From NCBI GenBank assembly GCA_016124195.1, contig WGOE01000003.1, positions 372,001 through 436,000 of the forward strand: a DNA stretch of 64,000 bases, written 5' to 3'. The position numbers were made by a program, and so were the translations under genes. Below, one piece after another: positions 17,001 through 26,187 of this stretch. Position 1 is the first letter of the stretch, and each line of letters starts with the position of its first letter. This DNA comes from a bacterium (GTDB lineage Bacteria; Pseudomonadota; Alphaproteobacteria; Rhodobacterales; Rhodobacteraceae). Below the pieces are notes generated by a model that was not told the DNA's origin, made no database searches, and saw nothing but the letters and a program-made list of their open reading frames with translations.

Positions 17001-17019
17001 TCGAACGCGCCATTTATGC

Positions 17020-17049
17020 AAAAGGACGGCAGATCTCTGCCGTCCTTTT
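17020..17049. terminator. Bidirectional terminator between paralogue 2 and hemH
   Basis: AAAAGGACGGCAGA (17020-17033) and TCTGCCGTCCTTTT (17036-17049) form a long stem, with T-runs on each strand. It lies between two convergent genes and can serve both. Confidence 0.88.
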
Positions 17050-17057
17050 CATTTGCG

Positions 17058-18119
17058 TCAATCGATCCACCCGGCCAGGTTGGCGCGGATCACCTCGGAC
17101 AGCGCCTCGATATGGGCGGGCTGATCGTTGAGGCAAGGGATATAGGTGAAGCTTTCGCCGCCAGCATGCAGGAAGGCTTCGCAAATCTCTCCCTGAATCT
17201 CTTCCAGAGTTTCGATGCAATCGGCGGAAAATGCCGGCGCCATCACGGCGATGCGTTTCTTGCCGGCCTTCGCCAATTCGGCCACATGATCAACCGTGTA
17301 AGGCTTCAGCCAAACCTCGCGGCCGAAGACCGACTGGAAGCTGACGTCGATAGATCCCTTCTCCCAGCCCAGGGCCTCGCGCAGCAGGCGCGTGGTTTTC
17401 ATGCATTGGCAATGGTAGGGGTCACCTTCCATCAAATAGCGCTGCGGCATGCCATGATAGCTGGTCACCAGGACATCGGGTCGGTGGTCCAGCTTGGCAT
17501 AGGCTTCGGTCACCGATCGGGCGAGCGCCTGCACATAGAGCGGATGCTCAAAGTATTCGGCCACGGTGCGCACGGCCGGCTGACGCTTTTCGCGCCCAAG
17601 CGCCTTGAAAAAGGCATCGTTGGCTGTGGCTGACGTAGCGCCGGCATAGTGCGGATAAAGCGGGAAGAAGACGATCTTCTCGCAGCCGGCCTCGACCATC
17701 GCGCGCACCTTGGACGCGGTCGAAGGATTCCCATAGCGCATGCAGAAATCGACCATGATCCTGTCGCCGTAGCTGGCCTTCAGGTTTGCGCGGATCGCCG
17801 CCGTCTGCTGCTTGGTGATGGTCAAGAGCGGGCTTTCGTTGAGGTCGTGATTCCAGATCGACTTGTAGTTCGCCCCGGATTTTGAAGGGCGGACGGTCAG
17901 GATGATGCCTTGCAGGATCGGTTGCCATTTCCAGTCGGGCAGATCGACCACCCTTTTGTCCGACAGGAATTCGTTCAGATAGCGCCGCATCGACCAATAG
18001 TCATAGCCATCCGGCGTACCCAGATTCGCCAGAAGCACGCCGATTCTTGCCTGCTGCACGACAGGGTGGCTGGCCGGCGCGTGGGCCAGGCGGCCGGTTC
18101 CCGGGGTGACGTCTGACAT
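17058..18119 (-). CDS. hemH: Ferrochelatase
   Basis: Inserts Fe2+ into protoporphyrin IX, the last step of haem synthesis. 353 residues, normal for the proteobacterial enzyme. Conserved features: IGVLLANLGTPD near the start, VDFCMRYGNPS, FFPLYPHYAGATSATANDAF, the catalytic-histidine motif SYHGMPQRY, and PAFSADCIETLEEI with the conserved glutamates. ATG 18119 has AAGGAG upstream. It is monocistronic on the minus strand, about 50 bp downstream of the methyltransferase gene at 18169, which is read the same way. Confidence 0.97.
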   Translation of the reverse strand: MSDVTPGTGRLAHAPASHPVVQQARIGVLLANLGTPDGYDYWSMRRYLNEFLSDKRVVDLPDWKWQPILQGIILTVRPSKSGANYKSIWNHDLNESPLLTITKQQTAAIRANLKASYGDRIMVDFCMRYGNPSTASKVRAMVEAGCEKIVFFPLYPHYAGATSATANDAFFKALGREKRQPAVRTVAEYFEHPLYVQALARSVTEAYAKLDHRPDVLVTSYHGMPQRYLMEGDPYHCQCMKTTRLLREALGWEKGSIDVSFQSVFGREVWLKPYTVDHVAELAKAGKKRIAVMAPAFSADCIETLEEIQGEICEAFLHAGGESFTYIPCLNDQPAHIEALSEVIRANLAGWID

Positions 18120-18168
18120 GGGCTGCTCCTTGCGTGATCGGGCAGAGATAGTCGCAAAACCGACCGGG

Positions 18169-18981
18169 TCAAAGCCCCGATTCGCGTGGCAGTTTCACTT
18201 CGTGGGCACCAAGCGCCTGCGACAGGCGGGTCGAGGCCGAGCCGGGCCGCAGGGGTTTGGGCTGGCTTTCATCGGGCGCCCAGCCGGTCAGCACAATCAT
18301 CTCGAAGGTAGCCGGAATGCGCCCGTCGGCGCCGGCATAGGTTTGCTGATACAGGTCCGCCGCGCGGAACAGGACGGCGCGGCGCGTAGGCTTGCGCAGC
18401 CGCTCGGCCAGGGCATTGCCTTCGCCCATGGCACGCAGGTCACGCATCAGGTGAAAGGCGTCGCGGTAGAGGACCGTGGTCGCAAAGGTATCGGCCACCG
18501 GCAGGGCAAAACCTGCGCGTTGCAGCAGGCCGCCAAGGTCGCGAATCTCGGCCATCGGCAGGATGCGCGGTGACAGGCCGCCGGTCACCTCTGACTCGGC
18601 CTGGGCCAGACAGGCGCGCAATTCGTGCAGGGTCTGGCCGCCGAACATCACCCCGATGAACCAACCGTCGGGCCGCAGGGCGCGACGGCATTGCACCAGT
18701 TGCCCCACGGGATCGTTGGCCCAGTGCAGGGCCAGTGCGTGGATCACAAGATCCTGCGCGCCCGGCGCGGCCTCCAGCACTTCGTCGTCCGCGATGCAGG
18801 GCATATTCGGCCACAGTTGCGGAAAACCCGTCACGACCAGCGGCGCCGTAAAGGTTCTGTTAACCTCGCTGAGCCTTTCCTGCACCTCGGCCACCGCGAG
18901 TTCCTGCAGCAAGAACGTGGTCGCCCGTTGGCGGTTGCGCGTCAGGGCGCGGCGGTCGGTCAGGATCGGTGGGTTCTGCAT
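18169..18981 (-). CDS. SAM-dependent methyltransferase-fold protein, NDUFAF5/BioC-like
   Basis: A 270-residue class I methyltransferase-fold protein. The N-terminus MQNPPILTDRRALTRNRQRA matches the NDUFAF5-like group of alphaproteobacteria. HALALHWANDPVGQLVQCRR and LRPDGWFIGVMFGG are conserved, and ATFEMIVLTGWAPDESQ closes the domain. In mitochondria NDUFAF5 hydroxylates an arginine of complex I; a matching role in bacteria is plausible but unproven. Start at ATG 18981 by homology; it lacks an obvious Shine-Dalgarno. The gene diverges from comF with only 23 bp between starts, leaving little room for two promoters. Confidence 0.75.
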   Translation of the reverse strand: MQNPPILTDRRALTRNRQRATTFLLQELAVAEVQERLSEVNRTFTAPLVVTGFPQLWPNMPCIADDEVLEAAPGAQDLVIHALALHWANDPVGQLVQCRRALRPDGWFIGVMFGGQTLHELRACLAQAESEVTGGLSPRILPMAEIRDLGGLLQRAGFALPVADTFATTVLYRDAFHLMRDLRAMGEGNALAERLRKPTRRAVLFRAADLYQQTYAGADGRIPATFEMIVLTGWAPDESQPKPLRPGSASTRLSQALGAHEVKLPRESGL

Positions 18982-19004
18982 GGCGCGGACCATAGGAGAG
19001 ACGG

Positions 19005-19727
19005 ATGGGATTGCAAGCCTTGCTGCACTTGATCTACCCGCCGCAGTGCCTGACCTGCGGGGCGCGGGTGACCAGCGATTTCGGCCTGTGCGGTGACTGC
19101 TGGAAAGAGACTCCGTTCATCTCGGGCCTCGTCTGCCAACAGTGCGGCGTGCCCCTGCCGGGAGAGGATGTGCAGTCCAAAGTCCTGTGCGACGATTGCC
19201 TGACAGCCGCGCGGCCCTGGACCGCCGGGCGGGCCGCGCTTTTGTACAGGGACAATGCCCGCAAGCTGGTGCTGGCCTTGAAACATGGCGACCGGCTGGA
19301 TCTGGCGCGCCCGGCCGCGCAGTGGATGTACAGGATTGCCCAGCCCATCCTGACACCCGACATGATCGTGGCGCCGATCCCGCTGCATTGGCGGCGGCTC
19401 GTGAAGCGGCGCTACAATCAGGCGGGGCTTCTGTCTTCGGGGGTCGCGAGGCTTGTCGGGCTGGAGCACTGCCCCGACCTGCTGCAACGGCGCCGCAGCA
19501 CGGGATCGCAGGATGGACTGACGCGCGACGGCCGATTTGCCAACATGGCTGCTGCACTGAGCCTGCATCCCAAGCGGGGTGAGCGTGTGCAGGGCCGGCA
19601 TGTCCTGTTGGTCGATGACGTCATGACCTCTGGCGCGACCCTCGCCGCCGGGGCCGAGGCCTGCATTGCGGCTGGCGCAATCGGGGTATCGGTTCTGGTC
19701 ATGGCGCGCGTTGCGAAGGATGCTTAA
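19005..19727 (+). CDS. comF: ComF family protein (zinc ribbon plus phosphoribosyltransferase domain)
   Basis: A 240-residue protein. The N-terminal zinc-binding cysteines are CLTCG, CGDC, CQQCG and CDDC. A type I phosphoribosyltransferase domain ends in the PRPP motif VLLVDDVMTSGATLAA. ComF proteins support DNA uptake and replication-restart processes in naturally transformable bacteria; most homologues are unstudied. GGAGAG precedes the start. It heads a run comF-grxC-nitrilase-MarR, all in the same direction with short gaps. Confidence 0.93.
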   Translation: MGLQALLHLIYPPQCLTCGARVTSDFGLCGDCWKETPFISGLVCQQCGVPLPGEDVQSKVLCDDCLTAARPWTAGRAALLYRDNARKLVLALKHGDRLDLARPAAQWMYRIAQPILTPDMIVAPIPLHWRRLVKRRYNQAGLLSSGVARLVGLEHCPDLLQRRRSTGSQDGLTRDGRFANMAAALSLHPKRGERVQGRHVLLVDDVMTSGATLAAGAEACIAAGAIGVSVLVMARVAKDA

Positions 19728-19763
19728 CTGAGTATAGTCGTGACAGGCCCAAGGATGACTCCG

Positions 19764-20018
19764 ATGAAACCCGTAGAGATCTATACCACTCCGACCTGCC
19801 CCTATTGCGTTGCAGCCAAGCGGCTCTTGACGAAGAAGGGTGTGACATTCACCGATATCGACGTCAGCCGCGACCCCGCCCTGCGCGAGGCGATGACCCG
19901 GCGCGCCAATGGCGGACGCACCGTGCCGCAAATCTTCATCGGCGGGCAACATGTCGGCGGCTGCGACGATCTGCACGAACTGGACCATGTGGGCCAGCTT
20001 GATCCGCTGCTGGCCTGA
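19764..20018 (+). CDS. grxC: Glutaredoxin 3
   Basis: An 84-residue class I glutaredoxin with the dithiol active site CPYC, the cis-proline motif TVPQIFI and GGCDDL for glutathione binding. It reduces disulfides and mixed disulfides using glutathione. Start at ATG 19764, nine bases after AAGG; ATG 19755 is possible. It is followed after 5 bp by a nitrilase-family gene thought to act on deaminated glutathione, which fits a thiol-metabolism grouping. Confidence 0.95.
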   Translation: MKPVEIYTTPTCPYCVAAKRLLTKKGVTFTDIDVSRDPALREAMTRRANGGRTVPQIFIGGQHVGGCDDLHELDHVGQLDPLLA

Positions 20019-20023
20019 CCGGC

Positions 20024-20854
20024 ATGCGCACAGCGCTGGTCCAGCTGACCGTCACCGATAACCCGGCGCAGAATCTCGATGCGACGCTGGCCCTGATTCG
20101 TCAGGCAAGTGCGTCCGGTGCCGGCTTTGTGCTGACCCCGGAATGCACCAACGGCCTGTGGTCAGACCGCGCCGCGCAAAGGGCTGCCCTGCATCTGCAG
20201 GACGACGATCCTACTCTGGCGGTTCTGCGCGACGAGGCGGCGCGGCGGGGGATTTGGCTGCTGATCGGATCGCTTGCGCTCAAGACCGACGATGCCGATG
20301 GACGTTTTGCCAACCGGTCGTTCCTGATCGGGCCCGATGGGATGATCGCGGCCAGCTATGACAAGATCCACATGTTCGACGTGAAGGTCTCTGAGACCGA
20401 GGTTTACCGGGAATCGGCGGCGTTCCGTCCGGGTGCGCGGGCGGTTCTGGTCGATACGCCCTTTGCCCGGATCGGCATGACGGTGTGCTATGATGTGCGC
20501 TTTCCGCATCTTTACCGGCGGCTCGCGCAGGGCGGGGCGCAGGTTCTGACGGTGCCGGCCGCCTTCAACCACATCACCGGTGCCGCCCATTGGGAGGTTC
20601 TGCTGCGTGCCCGCGCGATCGAGAATGGCGCCTTCGTTCTGGCGCCAGCGCAGACCGGCTTTCATCCCGAGGCCAGCGGCAAGGGCCGGCGCACCCATGG
20701 CCACAGCCTCGCCGTGGCGCCGTGGGGCGAGGTTCTGTCCGATGCCGGCAGCGAACCCGGGGTGACCTTCGTCGAACTGGACCTGACCAGGGTCGACGAG
20801 ACGCGCCACCGCATCCCTTCCTTGCTGCACGACAGGACCTTCGTCGGGCCATGA
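20024..20854 (+). CDS. Carbon-nitrogen hydrolase, Nit1/Nit2-type (deaminated glutathione amidase-like)
   Basis: A 276-residue nitrilase-superfamily enzyme with the Glu-Lys-Cys triad in place: E in TPECTNG, K in YDKIHMFD, and C in MTVCYDVRFP. A second glutamate lies in HWEVLLRARAIEN. The Nit1/NitA branch hydrolyses deaminated glutathione formed by transaminase side reactions. Assignment to this branch rests on the IHMFDVK and CYDVRFPHLYR contexts and on adjacency to grxC. It overlaps the MarR gene by 4 bp. Confidence 0.88.
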   Translation: MRTALVQLTVTDNPAQNLDATLALIRQASASGAGFVLTPECTNGLWSDRAAQRAALHLQDDDPTLAVLRDEAARRGIWLLIGSLALKTDDADGRFANRSFLIGPDGMIAASYDKIHMFDVKVSETEVYRESAAFRPGARAVLVDTPFARIGMTVCYDVRFPHLYRRLAQGGAQVLTVPAAFNHITGAAHWEVLLRARAIENGAFVLAPAQTGFHPEASGKGRRTHGHSLAVAPWGEVLSDAGSEPGVTFVELDLTRVDETRHRIPSLLHDRTFVGP

Positions 20855-21294
20855 GCGAAAGGACCGACGATCTTGCCGTTTCGCTGTTCGGTGAGTTGCT
20901 GACGGCGGATCAACTGGCACGCAACCGGATCTCGAAAGCCCTGCCCAAGGGTATGGAGCTTTCGCATTTTTCGGTCCTGAACCATTTGGCGCGCGTGCAG
21001 GAAGAGCGTACGCCGGGCCAGTTGGCCAAGGCCTTTCACGTCACACGCGGCGCGATGACCAACACTTTGTCCAAGCTGGAATGGGCCGGGCATGTCCATA
21101 TCCGGCCGGACTGGGACGACGCCCGGCAAAAGTTTGTGGCGATCAGCCCGGCTGGCCGCGCCGCAAGGGATGCGGCCGTGCAAGCTGTGGCACCCTTCAT
21201 CGCCGATGTCGTGACATCGCTGGGCGCCGAAAGGGTGCGCGCCGTCTTGCCCGTGCTGCGCGAATTGCGCATCCGCCTCGAAGAAAGCGACTAG
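20851..21294 (+). CDS. MarR-family transcriptional regulator
   Basis: A 147-residue winged-helix regulator. The helix-turn-helix region is RTPGQLAKAFHVTRGAMTNT, then LSKLEWAGHV and the wing RPDWDDARQKFVAIS. It overlaps the nitrilase gene (ATGA) and ends 7 bp before the convergent wza-like gene. A target cannot be named; the overlap suggests a link to the thiol/amidase genes upstream. It is distinct from the PetP-like MarR protein at 61401. Confidence 0.88.
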   Translation: MSERTDDLAVSLFGELLTADQLARNRISKALPKGMELSHFSVLNHLARVQEERTPGQLAKAFHVTRGAMTNTLSKLEWAGHVHIRPDWDDARQKFVAISPAGRAARDAAVQAVAPFIADVVTSLGAERVRAVLPVLRELRIRLEESD

Positions 21295-21301
21295 ACCGCC
21301 C

Positions 21302-22444
21302 TCAGTTGATCGACTGTGTCGTCGTGTAGATGCCGCGACCCGCGCTGAGGAAGCCGGTCACAAAGTTCAGAACGGTCCGCGCATTGACCAGCGGGCTTTG
21401 CGTCACAAGCACCAGATCGCGATCCTGAATCGGGAACGCGCCGGCGCTGAACAGGCCATCCGCCGTGGTCAGGTTGAAGGAGAAGATCATCCGGCTCTTG
21501 GGCGGGCCCTTCTGCGTATCGGTCCGCACCGCCGATTGCGGATAGTCGCGCAGGATCAGAATACCCTTGGGGTCGGCCGTGCCGGCATCCAGCCCGCCCA
21601 CCAGCGACATCGCGTCCAGCGTGGTGATGTTGTCGCGCGGGAAGTTGATCATAGCCTCTTTTCCGGCAGCGCCGAGCGACAGGAAATAGCGCTCGTCCGG
21701 CTGGATGAATATCTTGTCGCCGCCCTTCAGGGTCGTGTCCAGCTCGGGATGGTTCAGCAGCGTGTCGGCGGGAATGCGGTACAGCTTGCCATTGCGCTGC
21801 AGATTGACCTGCGGATTGATCATCGCGACCGGAAGACCACCTGCCTGCGCCATGATCGAGGTCAGCGTGGTGTTGTTGTCCGGCAACGCAATGGTGCCGG
21901 GGTTGGGCAGGCCCGAGACGACCTGAACAGAGTTCTGGTTGCCCGAAGCAAAGCTCAACTGCACCTGGGCCGAGGGGATGATGGACAGGAGTTTGGACTG
22001 AATGAGCTTGCGGGCCTGGTCCGGAGTCAAGCCGGCAACCTGGACTTCATCGATATAAGGCATGAAGATCGTGCCGCTGCTCGACACGCGCAGGTCGGGC
22101 AGCTGGATCACCTTTTGACCCGGAGAGCTGAGCAGCGAGGAATCGTCATTGTCCCAGACCGCGAGTGTCAGCTTGTCACCTGTCTTGATCAGGGGGTCGA
22201 CACTGGCCTCACGCCGCGAAATCCACTGCCGGTTCGGCGCCGGATGGCTGTCAGGCCATTCCGCGATCATCGACAGGGTGTCGCGGGTGACGAACTGCAC
22301 CGCGAAATTGGAATCTTTCTTGTCGACGCCGGCGACGACCTGCTTCACATCTGCCACATCCTGGGGTGGCGAACACGCATCAAGACCGATAAGCAGGACC
22401 GTACATGCCAGAACCTGGCTCATGAGTCTGATCGACGCGTGCAT
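21302..22444 (-). CDS. Polysaccharide export lipoprotein, Wza/OtnA family
   Basis: A 380-residue outer-membrane polysaccharide export protein. The signal ends in lipobox LDAC (VLLIGLDAC). The poly-export domain follows (GDKLTLAVWDND, then VSSSGTIFMPYIDEVQVAGL and LTPDQARKLI). Two SLBB-like repeats come next (VSGLPNPGTIALPDNNTTLT; INFPRDNITTLDAMSLVGGL). Wza octamers form the translocon for capsule or exopolysaccharide. ATG 22444 is preceded by AAGGAG. The gene lies divergent from the other polysaccharide genes. No Wzc-type kinase or Wzb phosphatase is adjacent. Confidence 0.92.
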   Translation of the reverse strand: MHASIRLMSQVLACTVLLIGLDACSPPQDVADVKQVVAGVDKKDSNFAVQFVTRDTLSMIAEWPDSHPAPNRQWISRREASVDPLIKTGDKLTLAVWDNDDSSLLSSPGQKVIQLPDLRVSSSGTIFMPYIDEVQVAGLTPDQARKLIQSKLLSIIPSAQVQLSFASGNQNSVQVVSGLPNPGTIALPDNNTTLTSIMAQAGGLPVAMINPQVNLQRNGKLYRIPADTLLNHPELDTTLKGGDKIFIQPDERYFLSLGAAGKEAMINFPRDNITTLDAMSLVGGLDAGTADPKGILILRDYPQSAVRTDTQKGPPKSRMIFSFNLTTADGLFSAGAFPIQDRDLVLVTQSPLVNARTVLNFVTGFLSAGRGIYTTTQSIN

Positions 22445-22493
22445 CCGATACTCCTTATCCAGCCCAGACGGGCGGGACGTCATCAAGCCGCAC

Positions 22494-22521
22494 TACATAC
22501 CGGCCCCTCTTGGCGGGTCAA
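22494..22521 (-). promoter_or_regulatory. Candidate promoter of the polysaccharide export gene
   Basis: On the minus strand TTGACC (22516-22521), 16-base spacer, TATGTA (22494-22499). This would start transcription about 45 nt before ATG 22444. The divergent epimerase start lies about 40 bp to the right, so the 119 bp between the starts serve both genes. Confidence 0.5.
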
Positions 22522-22563
22522 CCGGAATGGGCGATAAGGCTTGAATGGCTTGGGGATAAGTCT

Positions 22564-23421
22564 GTGGTCAACCTTGAAAAGACGCCAAGCTGCACAGTTG
22601 TCACTGGGTCTGCCGGGCGCGTGGGCCGCGCCTTGCGCCTGATCTGGGGTGATACGCTGGAAGGTTTGCCTGTGATCTGGTCCGTGCGGCGGGCGCAATA
22701 TCCTCATGATTTCGTTTGGAATATGGGCTCCGGTGACGTGCCGTCGTTTCCGGTGCGGCCAATTTTCCTGCATTTGGCGGGGCAAACCGCGGGCGATGCC
22801 GCGGCTTTGGCAGAAAACCGCCGTTCAACGCTTGCACTGTGCAAAGCCGCAGAGTCAACCGGCGCCGGACATGTCTTTTTGATGTCCTCGGCCGCTGTCT
22901 ATGCGCCCTCTGCCTTGCCGATCACCGAAGCGCAGCCTCCCGATCCGGTCAGCGATTACGGCCGTGCCAAGCTTGAGGCCGAGACGGTGGCGCAAGACCT
23001 GTTGCCGCCTGAACGGCTGACGATCCTGAGGCTGGGAAACCTGGCCGGCGCCGATGCGCTGTTGTCGCGCGCTCGGGAGGGCGCCGTGTCCCTTGACCCG
23101 ATCGACGGTCAGGCTGGCGGGCCAGAGCGGTCCTACATCGGGCCTCGAGCCTTGTCGCTGGTCCTGAAGGGGCTGGTCCGCCGGGTCTTGCGGGGGGACG
23201 TGCTGCCGCAGGTTATGAACGTGGCGCAGCCTCCGGCTTTGGCCATGGCCGATCTGCTGCGGGCGGCCGGCGCGGACTGGCGCTTTGGCCCGCCCCGAGC
23301 ATCGGCCATCCCGAGGGTCGAGCTCAGCGTCGATCTGCTGGCGCAGCTGGTCGAAATCCCCGCTGCCAGCGCCGCCGGGGTGATCAAGGACCTCGGCTCG
23401 TTGCAGGGACTTTGGCCGTGA
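22564..23421 (+). CDS. NAD-dependent epimerase/dehydratase (SDR family)
   Basis: About 285 residues. The Rossmann motif VVTGSAGRVGRAL is variant (G-x2-G-x2-G). The active-site Y-x3-K is DYGRAKLEAE, preceded by FLMSSAAVYAP for the catalytic serine region. Extended SDRs of this kind act on nucleotide sugars, so it probably supplies a precursor for the local polysaccharide. Start set at GTG 22564, with GGGGAT upstream; an upstream TTG at 22510 would add 18 residues. It overlaps the sugar transferase gene by 4 bp. Confidence 0.82.
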   Translation: MVNLEKTPSCTVVTGSAGRVGRALRLIWGDTLEGLPVIWSVRRAQYPHDFVWNMGSGDVPSFPVRPIFLHLAGQTAGDAAALAENRRSTLALCKAAESTGAGHVFLMSSAAVYAPSALPITEAQPPDPVSDYGRAKLEAETVAQDLLPPERLTILRLGNLAGADALLSRAREGAVSLDPIDGQAGGPERSYIGPRALSLVLKGLVRRVLRGDVLPQVMNVAQPPALAMADLLRAAGADWRFGPPRASAIPRVELSVDLLAQLVEIPAASAAGVIKDLGSLQGLWP

Positions 23422-24026
23422 CCCCTGGCAAGCGCGCCCTGGACATCACGCTGGCGCTGCTGCTGGCCGCTGTTCTGGCGCTGCCCTTCGGTCTGCTGCT
23501 GCTATTGCTTTGGTGGCGCGAGGGGCGCCCCCTGTTTTACGTTTCCGAACGCATGCGCGGCATCGATCAGCCCTTCTGGTTGTGGAAATTGCGCACGATG
23601 ACCGTGGTTCCGCCAGAACAGGGCGTCTCGGGCGGCGACAAACGGGCCCGCATCACGCGCACGGGCGCCGTTCTGCGCCGTTACAGGCTGGATGAGGTGC
23701 CGCAGCTTTGGAACGTGTTGAAAGGCGATATGAGCTTTGTCGGACCGCGCCCTCCCTTGCGACTTTATGTCGAAAGGTTTCCGGACCTTTATGCGGAGGT
23801 TCTTAAAAATCGGCCGGGCGTGACCGGACTTGCCACGCTGACCTTTCACCGTCATGAAGAGCGCTTGCTCGCGGCCTGCGTCACACCGGAGGAAACCGAC
23901 GCCGTCTATGCTCGCCGCTGCGTGCCGCGCAAGGCGCGCATCGACTTGATTTATCAAAGACACTGGACAATATTGTGGGATCTTCGTCTGATGCTTGAGA
24001 CGATCAAACGTGCCTTAAATAAATAG
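23418..24026 (+). CDS. Undecaprenyl-phosphate sugar-1-phosphate transferase (short bacterial sugar transferase)
   Basis: A 202-residue monotopic phosphoglycosyl transferase. One N-terminal membrane helix (LLLAAVLALPFGLLLLLLWW) is followed by the family blocks ERMRGIDQPFWLWKLRTM, LRRYRLDEVPQLWNVLKGDM and SFVGPRPPL. It starts assembly of a lipid-linked saccharide by loading sugar-1-phosphate on undecaprenyl phosphate. GTG 23418 overlaps the epimerase stop, with AGGGA upstream. Because it is short and lacks the N-terminal WcaJ membrane domain, it belongs to the PglC/ExoY-like class. Confidence 0.92.
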   Translation: MTPGKRALDITLALLLAAVLALPFGLLLLLLWWREGRPLFYVSERMRGIDQPFWLWKLRTMTVVPPEQGVSGGDKRARITRTGAVLRRYRLDEVPQLWNVLKGDMSFVGPRPPLRLYVERFPDLYAEVLKNRPGVTGLATLTFHRHEERLLAACVTPEETDAVYARRCVPRKARIDLIYQRHWTILWDLRLMLETIKRALNK

Positions 24027-24087
24027 AATTCAATACACCTTGCACCCAAATGCACAGTCTTCCGCTTGATAGAAGGTCTGGCGAACC

Positions 24088-24100
24088 CCTAGGCTGGCTC
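24088..24100 (+). promoter_or_regulatory. Shared 13-bp leader element, copy 1 (before the dehydratase)
   Basis: CCTAGGCTGGCTC, found in the 150-bp gap before the CapD-like gene. It recurs with one mismatch at 26188 before yjbH. It could be a -10 region or an operator; function unknown. Confidence 0.35.
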
Positions 24101-24177
24101 ACAGCAATAATGTTGGATATGGTTTGAACACCCGGTTGACGAGAACCCGCCAGACGGAAAAGGCGCTTCGATCCATC

Positions 24178-26115
24178 ATGTACGTTCTGCGCAATCGTCT
24201 TTTCGCCCTGGTCGACCGTCTTAACCGGGTTCACAAGCGGTTCGTGTTTCTGCTGATCGATGTCGTGATGGCGCCAATGGCCCTGTTGGTCGCCGTTATG
24301 CTTGTCAATTCCTCGCTCCTTCCGACGGGTGCGCTCAGGGGCATGGCCCATGTGTTTCTGGCCGTACCTTTGGTGGCGGCTTTGCTGTCGTTGATGCTGG
24401 GCATCCCGAATATCCGGCTCAAGGCCTATGAATCGCTGGCCGTGCTGCGGACCGCCAGCTTCGCGGGGCTGCTGGTTGCGGCGCTTTGGGCCATTTGCAT
24501 GGCGTTTGGGGTGTCATTTCCCGTCGTCGGGATCAGCCTCTTCGGGCTGTTGTTCTTTCTGGGCTCGGTCGGCATCCGGCTTGCGCTGCTGAACTTCTAC
24601 CTCTTGGTGCTGCGCTGGGGGCAAAGGCGCTGGCGTGTGCTGATCTATGGCGCGGGCACCACGGGAACCCAGCTGGCCGCCGCCCTGAAATCGCATGAAT
24701 CGATCATGGTCGTGGCATTTCTGGATGACGACGAGGGGCTGCAATCCATGACCGTGGCGGGCCTTCGGGTCCTGTCGCCGGCCAAGATCGAACAGATCGT
24801 CCAAAACAAGGAAATCGACCGGGTTCTGTTGGCGATGCCGTCCGTCTCGGCGCCCAAACAGATGCAGATTGCCCGGCGCCTGCAGGCCCTGGGCCTTGAT
24901 GTGCTGACCGTGCCCTCCTTTGGACAGCTGGTCGGAACCGAGGCGCTGGTCGACAATCTGGCTCCGGTCACCGCCGACAAGTTCCTGGGTCGCAAGACCG
25001 TTTCCGAAGAGGTGCGCGACGGGGTTGCCGCCTATGCCGGCCGGTCGATCCTTGTGACGGGCGCTGGCGGGTCCATCGGGTCCGAACTGTGCCGCCAGCT
25101 GATGACCTATGCCCCGAGCAAGCTGGTGCTGTTCGATGTCAGCGAACTCGCCCTCTATGAAATCGACCGCGAACTGCGCGCCCGTCCCGATGTCAGCAAG
25201 ACCGAGATCGTTCCCGTCCTCGGTTCGGTCACCGATTCGCGTGCGACACGATCGGCGATCGGTGATCACGGGATCGAAGTCGTGGTCCATGCCGCCGCCT
25301 ACAAGCACGTCCCGCTGGTCGAGGCGAATCCGGTGGCCGGCATGGTCAACAACGTTCTGGGGACCCGGACCCTCGTTGAGGCCGCCGAAGAGGCGGGGGT
25401 TGGCCGCTTCATCCTGATTTCCACCGACAAGGCGGTGCGGCCGACCAATGTGATGGGCGCCTCCAAGCGTCTGGCAGAGATGGTCGTGCAGGATCTGGCC
25501 AAAAGGTCGCGCAAGACCATCTATTCCATGGTGCGGTTCGGCAATGTGCTTGGCTCCTCCGGGTCGGTCGTGCCGCTTTTTCGCGAACAGATCCAGCGCG
25601 GTGGGCCGGTGACGCTGACGCATGAGGATGTGACGCGCTATTTCATGACGATCGCAGAGGCGGCGCATCTCGTCTTGCTGGCGGGCAGTTTTTCCTCGCC
25701 GGGATCGGGCGGCGGCGGCGATGTCTTTGTGCTCGACATGGGAAAGCCCATGCGGATCCGTGACCTGGCAGAGCAGATGATCACCGCCGCCGGCTATACG
25801 GTGCGTGATGAAACGCGACCGGATGGCGATATCGAAATCCAGATGATCGGGCTGCGCCCCGGCGAAAAGATGCACGAGGAACTGCTGATCGGGGCGGGTC
25901 TTTTGACCACGCCGCATTCCAAGATCTTGCGGGCGCGGGAAAACAGCCTGTCAGAGCTGGATATGGCCAAGGCGCTGCAAGCGCTGCGCAATGCAATGGC
26001 CACTGGCGATGCCGCCGCCGCCCGTGCTGTCGCCGCGGCTTATGTCGAAGGCTACGGCGCCCTGGCCGAGACAGCCGACTCCGGTTTTCTTGGCGAGGCA
26101 GTGACCCTGAACTGA
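24178..26115 (+). CDS. Membrane-bound nucleotide-sugar 4,6-dehydratase, CapD/WbpM/PglF type
   Basis: A 645-residue protein. Four N-terminal membrane helices (residues about 20-160) precede a CoA-binding-like Rossmann domain (LIYGAGTTGTQLAAAL). The large SDR dehydratase domain follows: ILVTGAGGSIGSELCRQL, HAAAYKHVPLVE, ISTDKAVRPTNVMGASKRLAE. The catalytic tyrosine of classical SDRs is replaced by Met in VMGASK, as is normal for the WbpM/FlaA1 group. It converts UDP-GlcNAc to a 4-keto-6-deoxy sugar, the usual first step to diNAcBac or FucNAc. Start chosen at ATG 24178; TTG 24124 is an alternative. Supplies a sugar for the adjacent transferase. Confidence 0.93.
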   Translation: MYVLRNRLFALVDRLNRVHKRFVFLLIDVVMAPMALLVAVMLVNSSLLPTGALRGMAHVFLAVPLVAALLSLMLGIPNIRLKAYESLAVLRTASFAGLLVAALWAICMAFGVSFPVVGISLFGLLFFLGSVGIRLALLNFYLLVLRWGQRRWRVLIYGAGTTGTQLAAALKSHESIMVVAFLDDDEGLQSMTVAGLRVLSPAKIEQIVQNKEIDRVLLAMPSVSAPKQMQIARRLQALGLDVLTVPSFGQLVGTEALVDNLAPVTADKFLGRKTVSEEVRDGVAAYAGRSILVTGAGGSIGSELCRQLMTYAPSKLVLFDVSELALYEIDRELRARPDVSKTEIVPVLGSVTDSRATRSAIGDHGIEVVVHAAAYKHVPLVEANPVAGMVNNVLGTRTLVEAAEEAGVGRFILISTDKAVRPTNVMGASKRLAEMVVQDLAKRSRKTIYSMVRFGNVLGSSGSVVPLFREQIQRGGPVTLTHEDVTRYFMTIAEAAHLVLLAGSFSSPGSGGGGDVFVLDMGKPMRIRDLAEQMITAAGYTVRDETRPDGDIEIQMIGLRPGEKMHEELLIGAGLLTTPHSKILRARENSLSELDMAKALQALRNAMATGDAAAARAVAAAYVEGYGALAETADSGFLGEAVTLN

Positions 26116-26187
26116 ACAGGGGCCGTTGCTGCGTTGCCGCATCGGGCAAGTGTTGCAACAAATGGGTTTTCCAAGCTTGGGGCATCG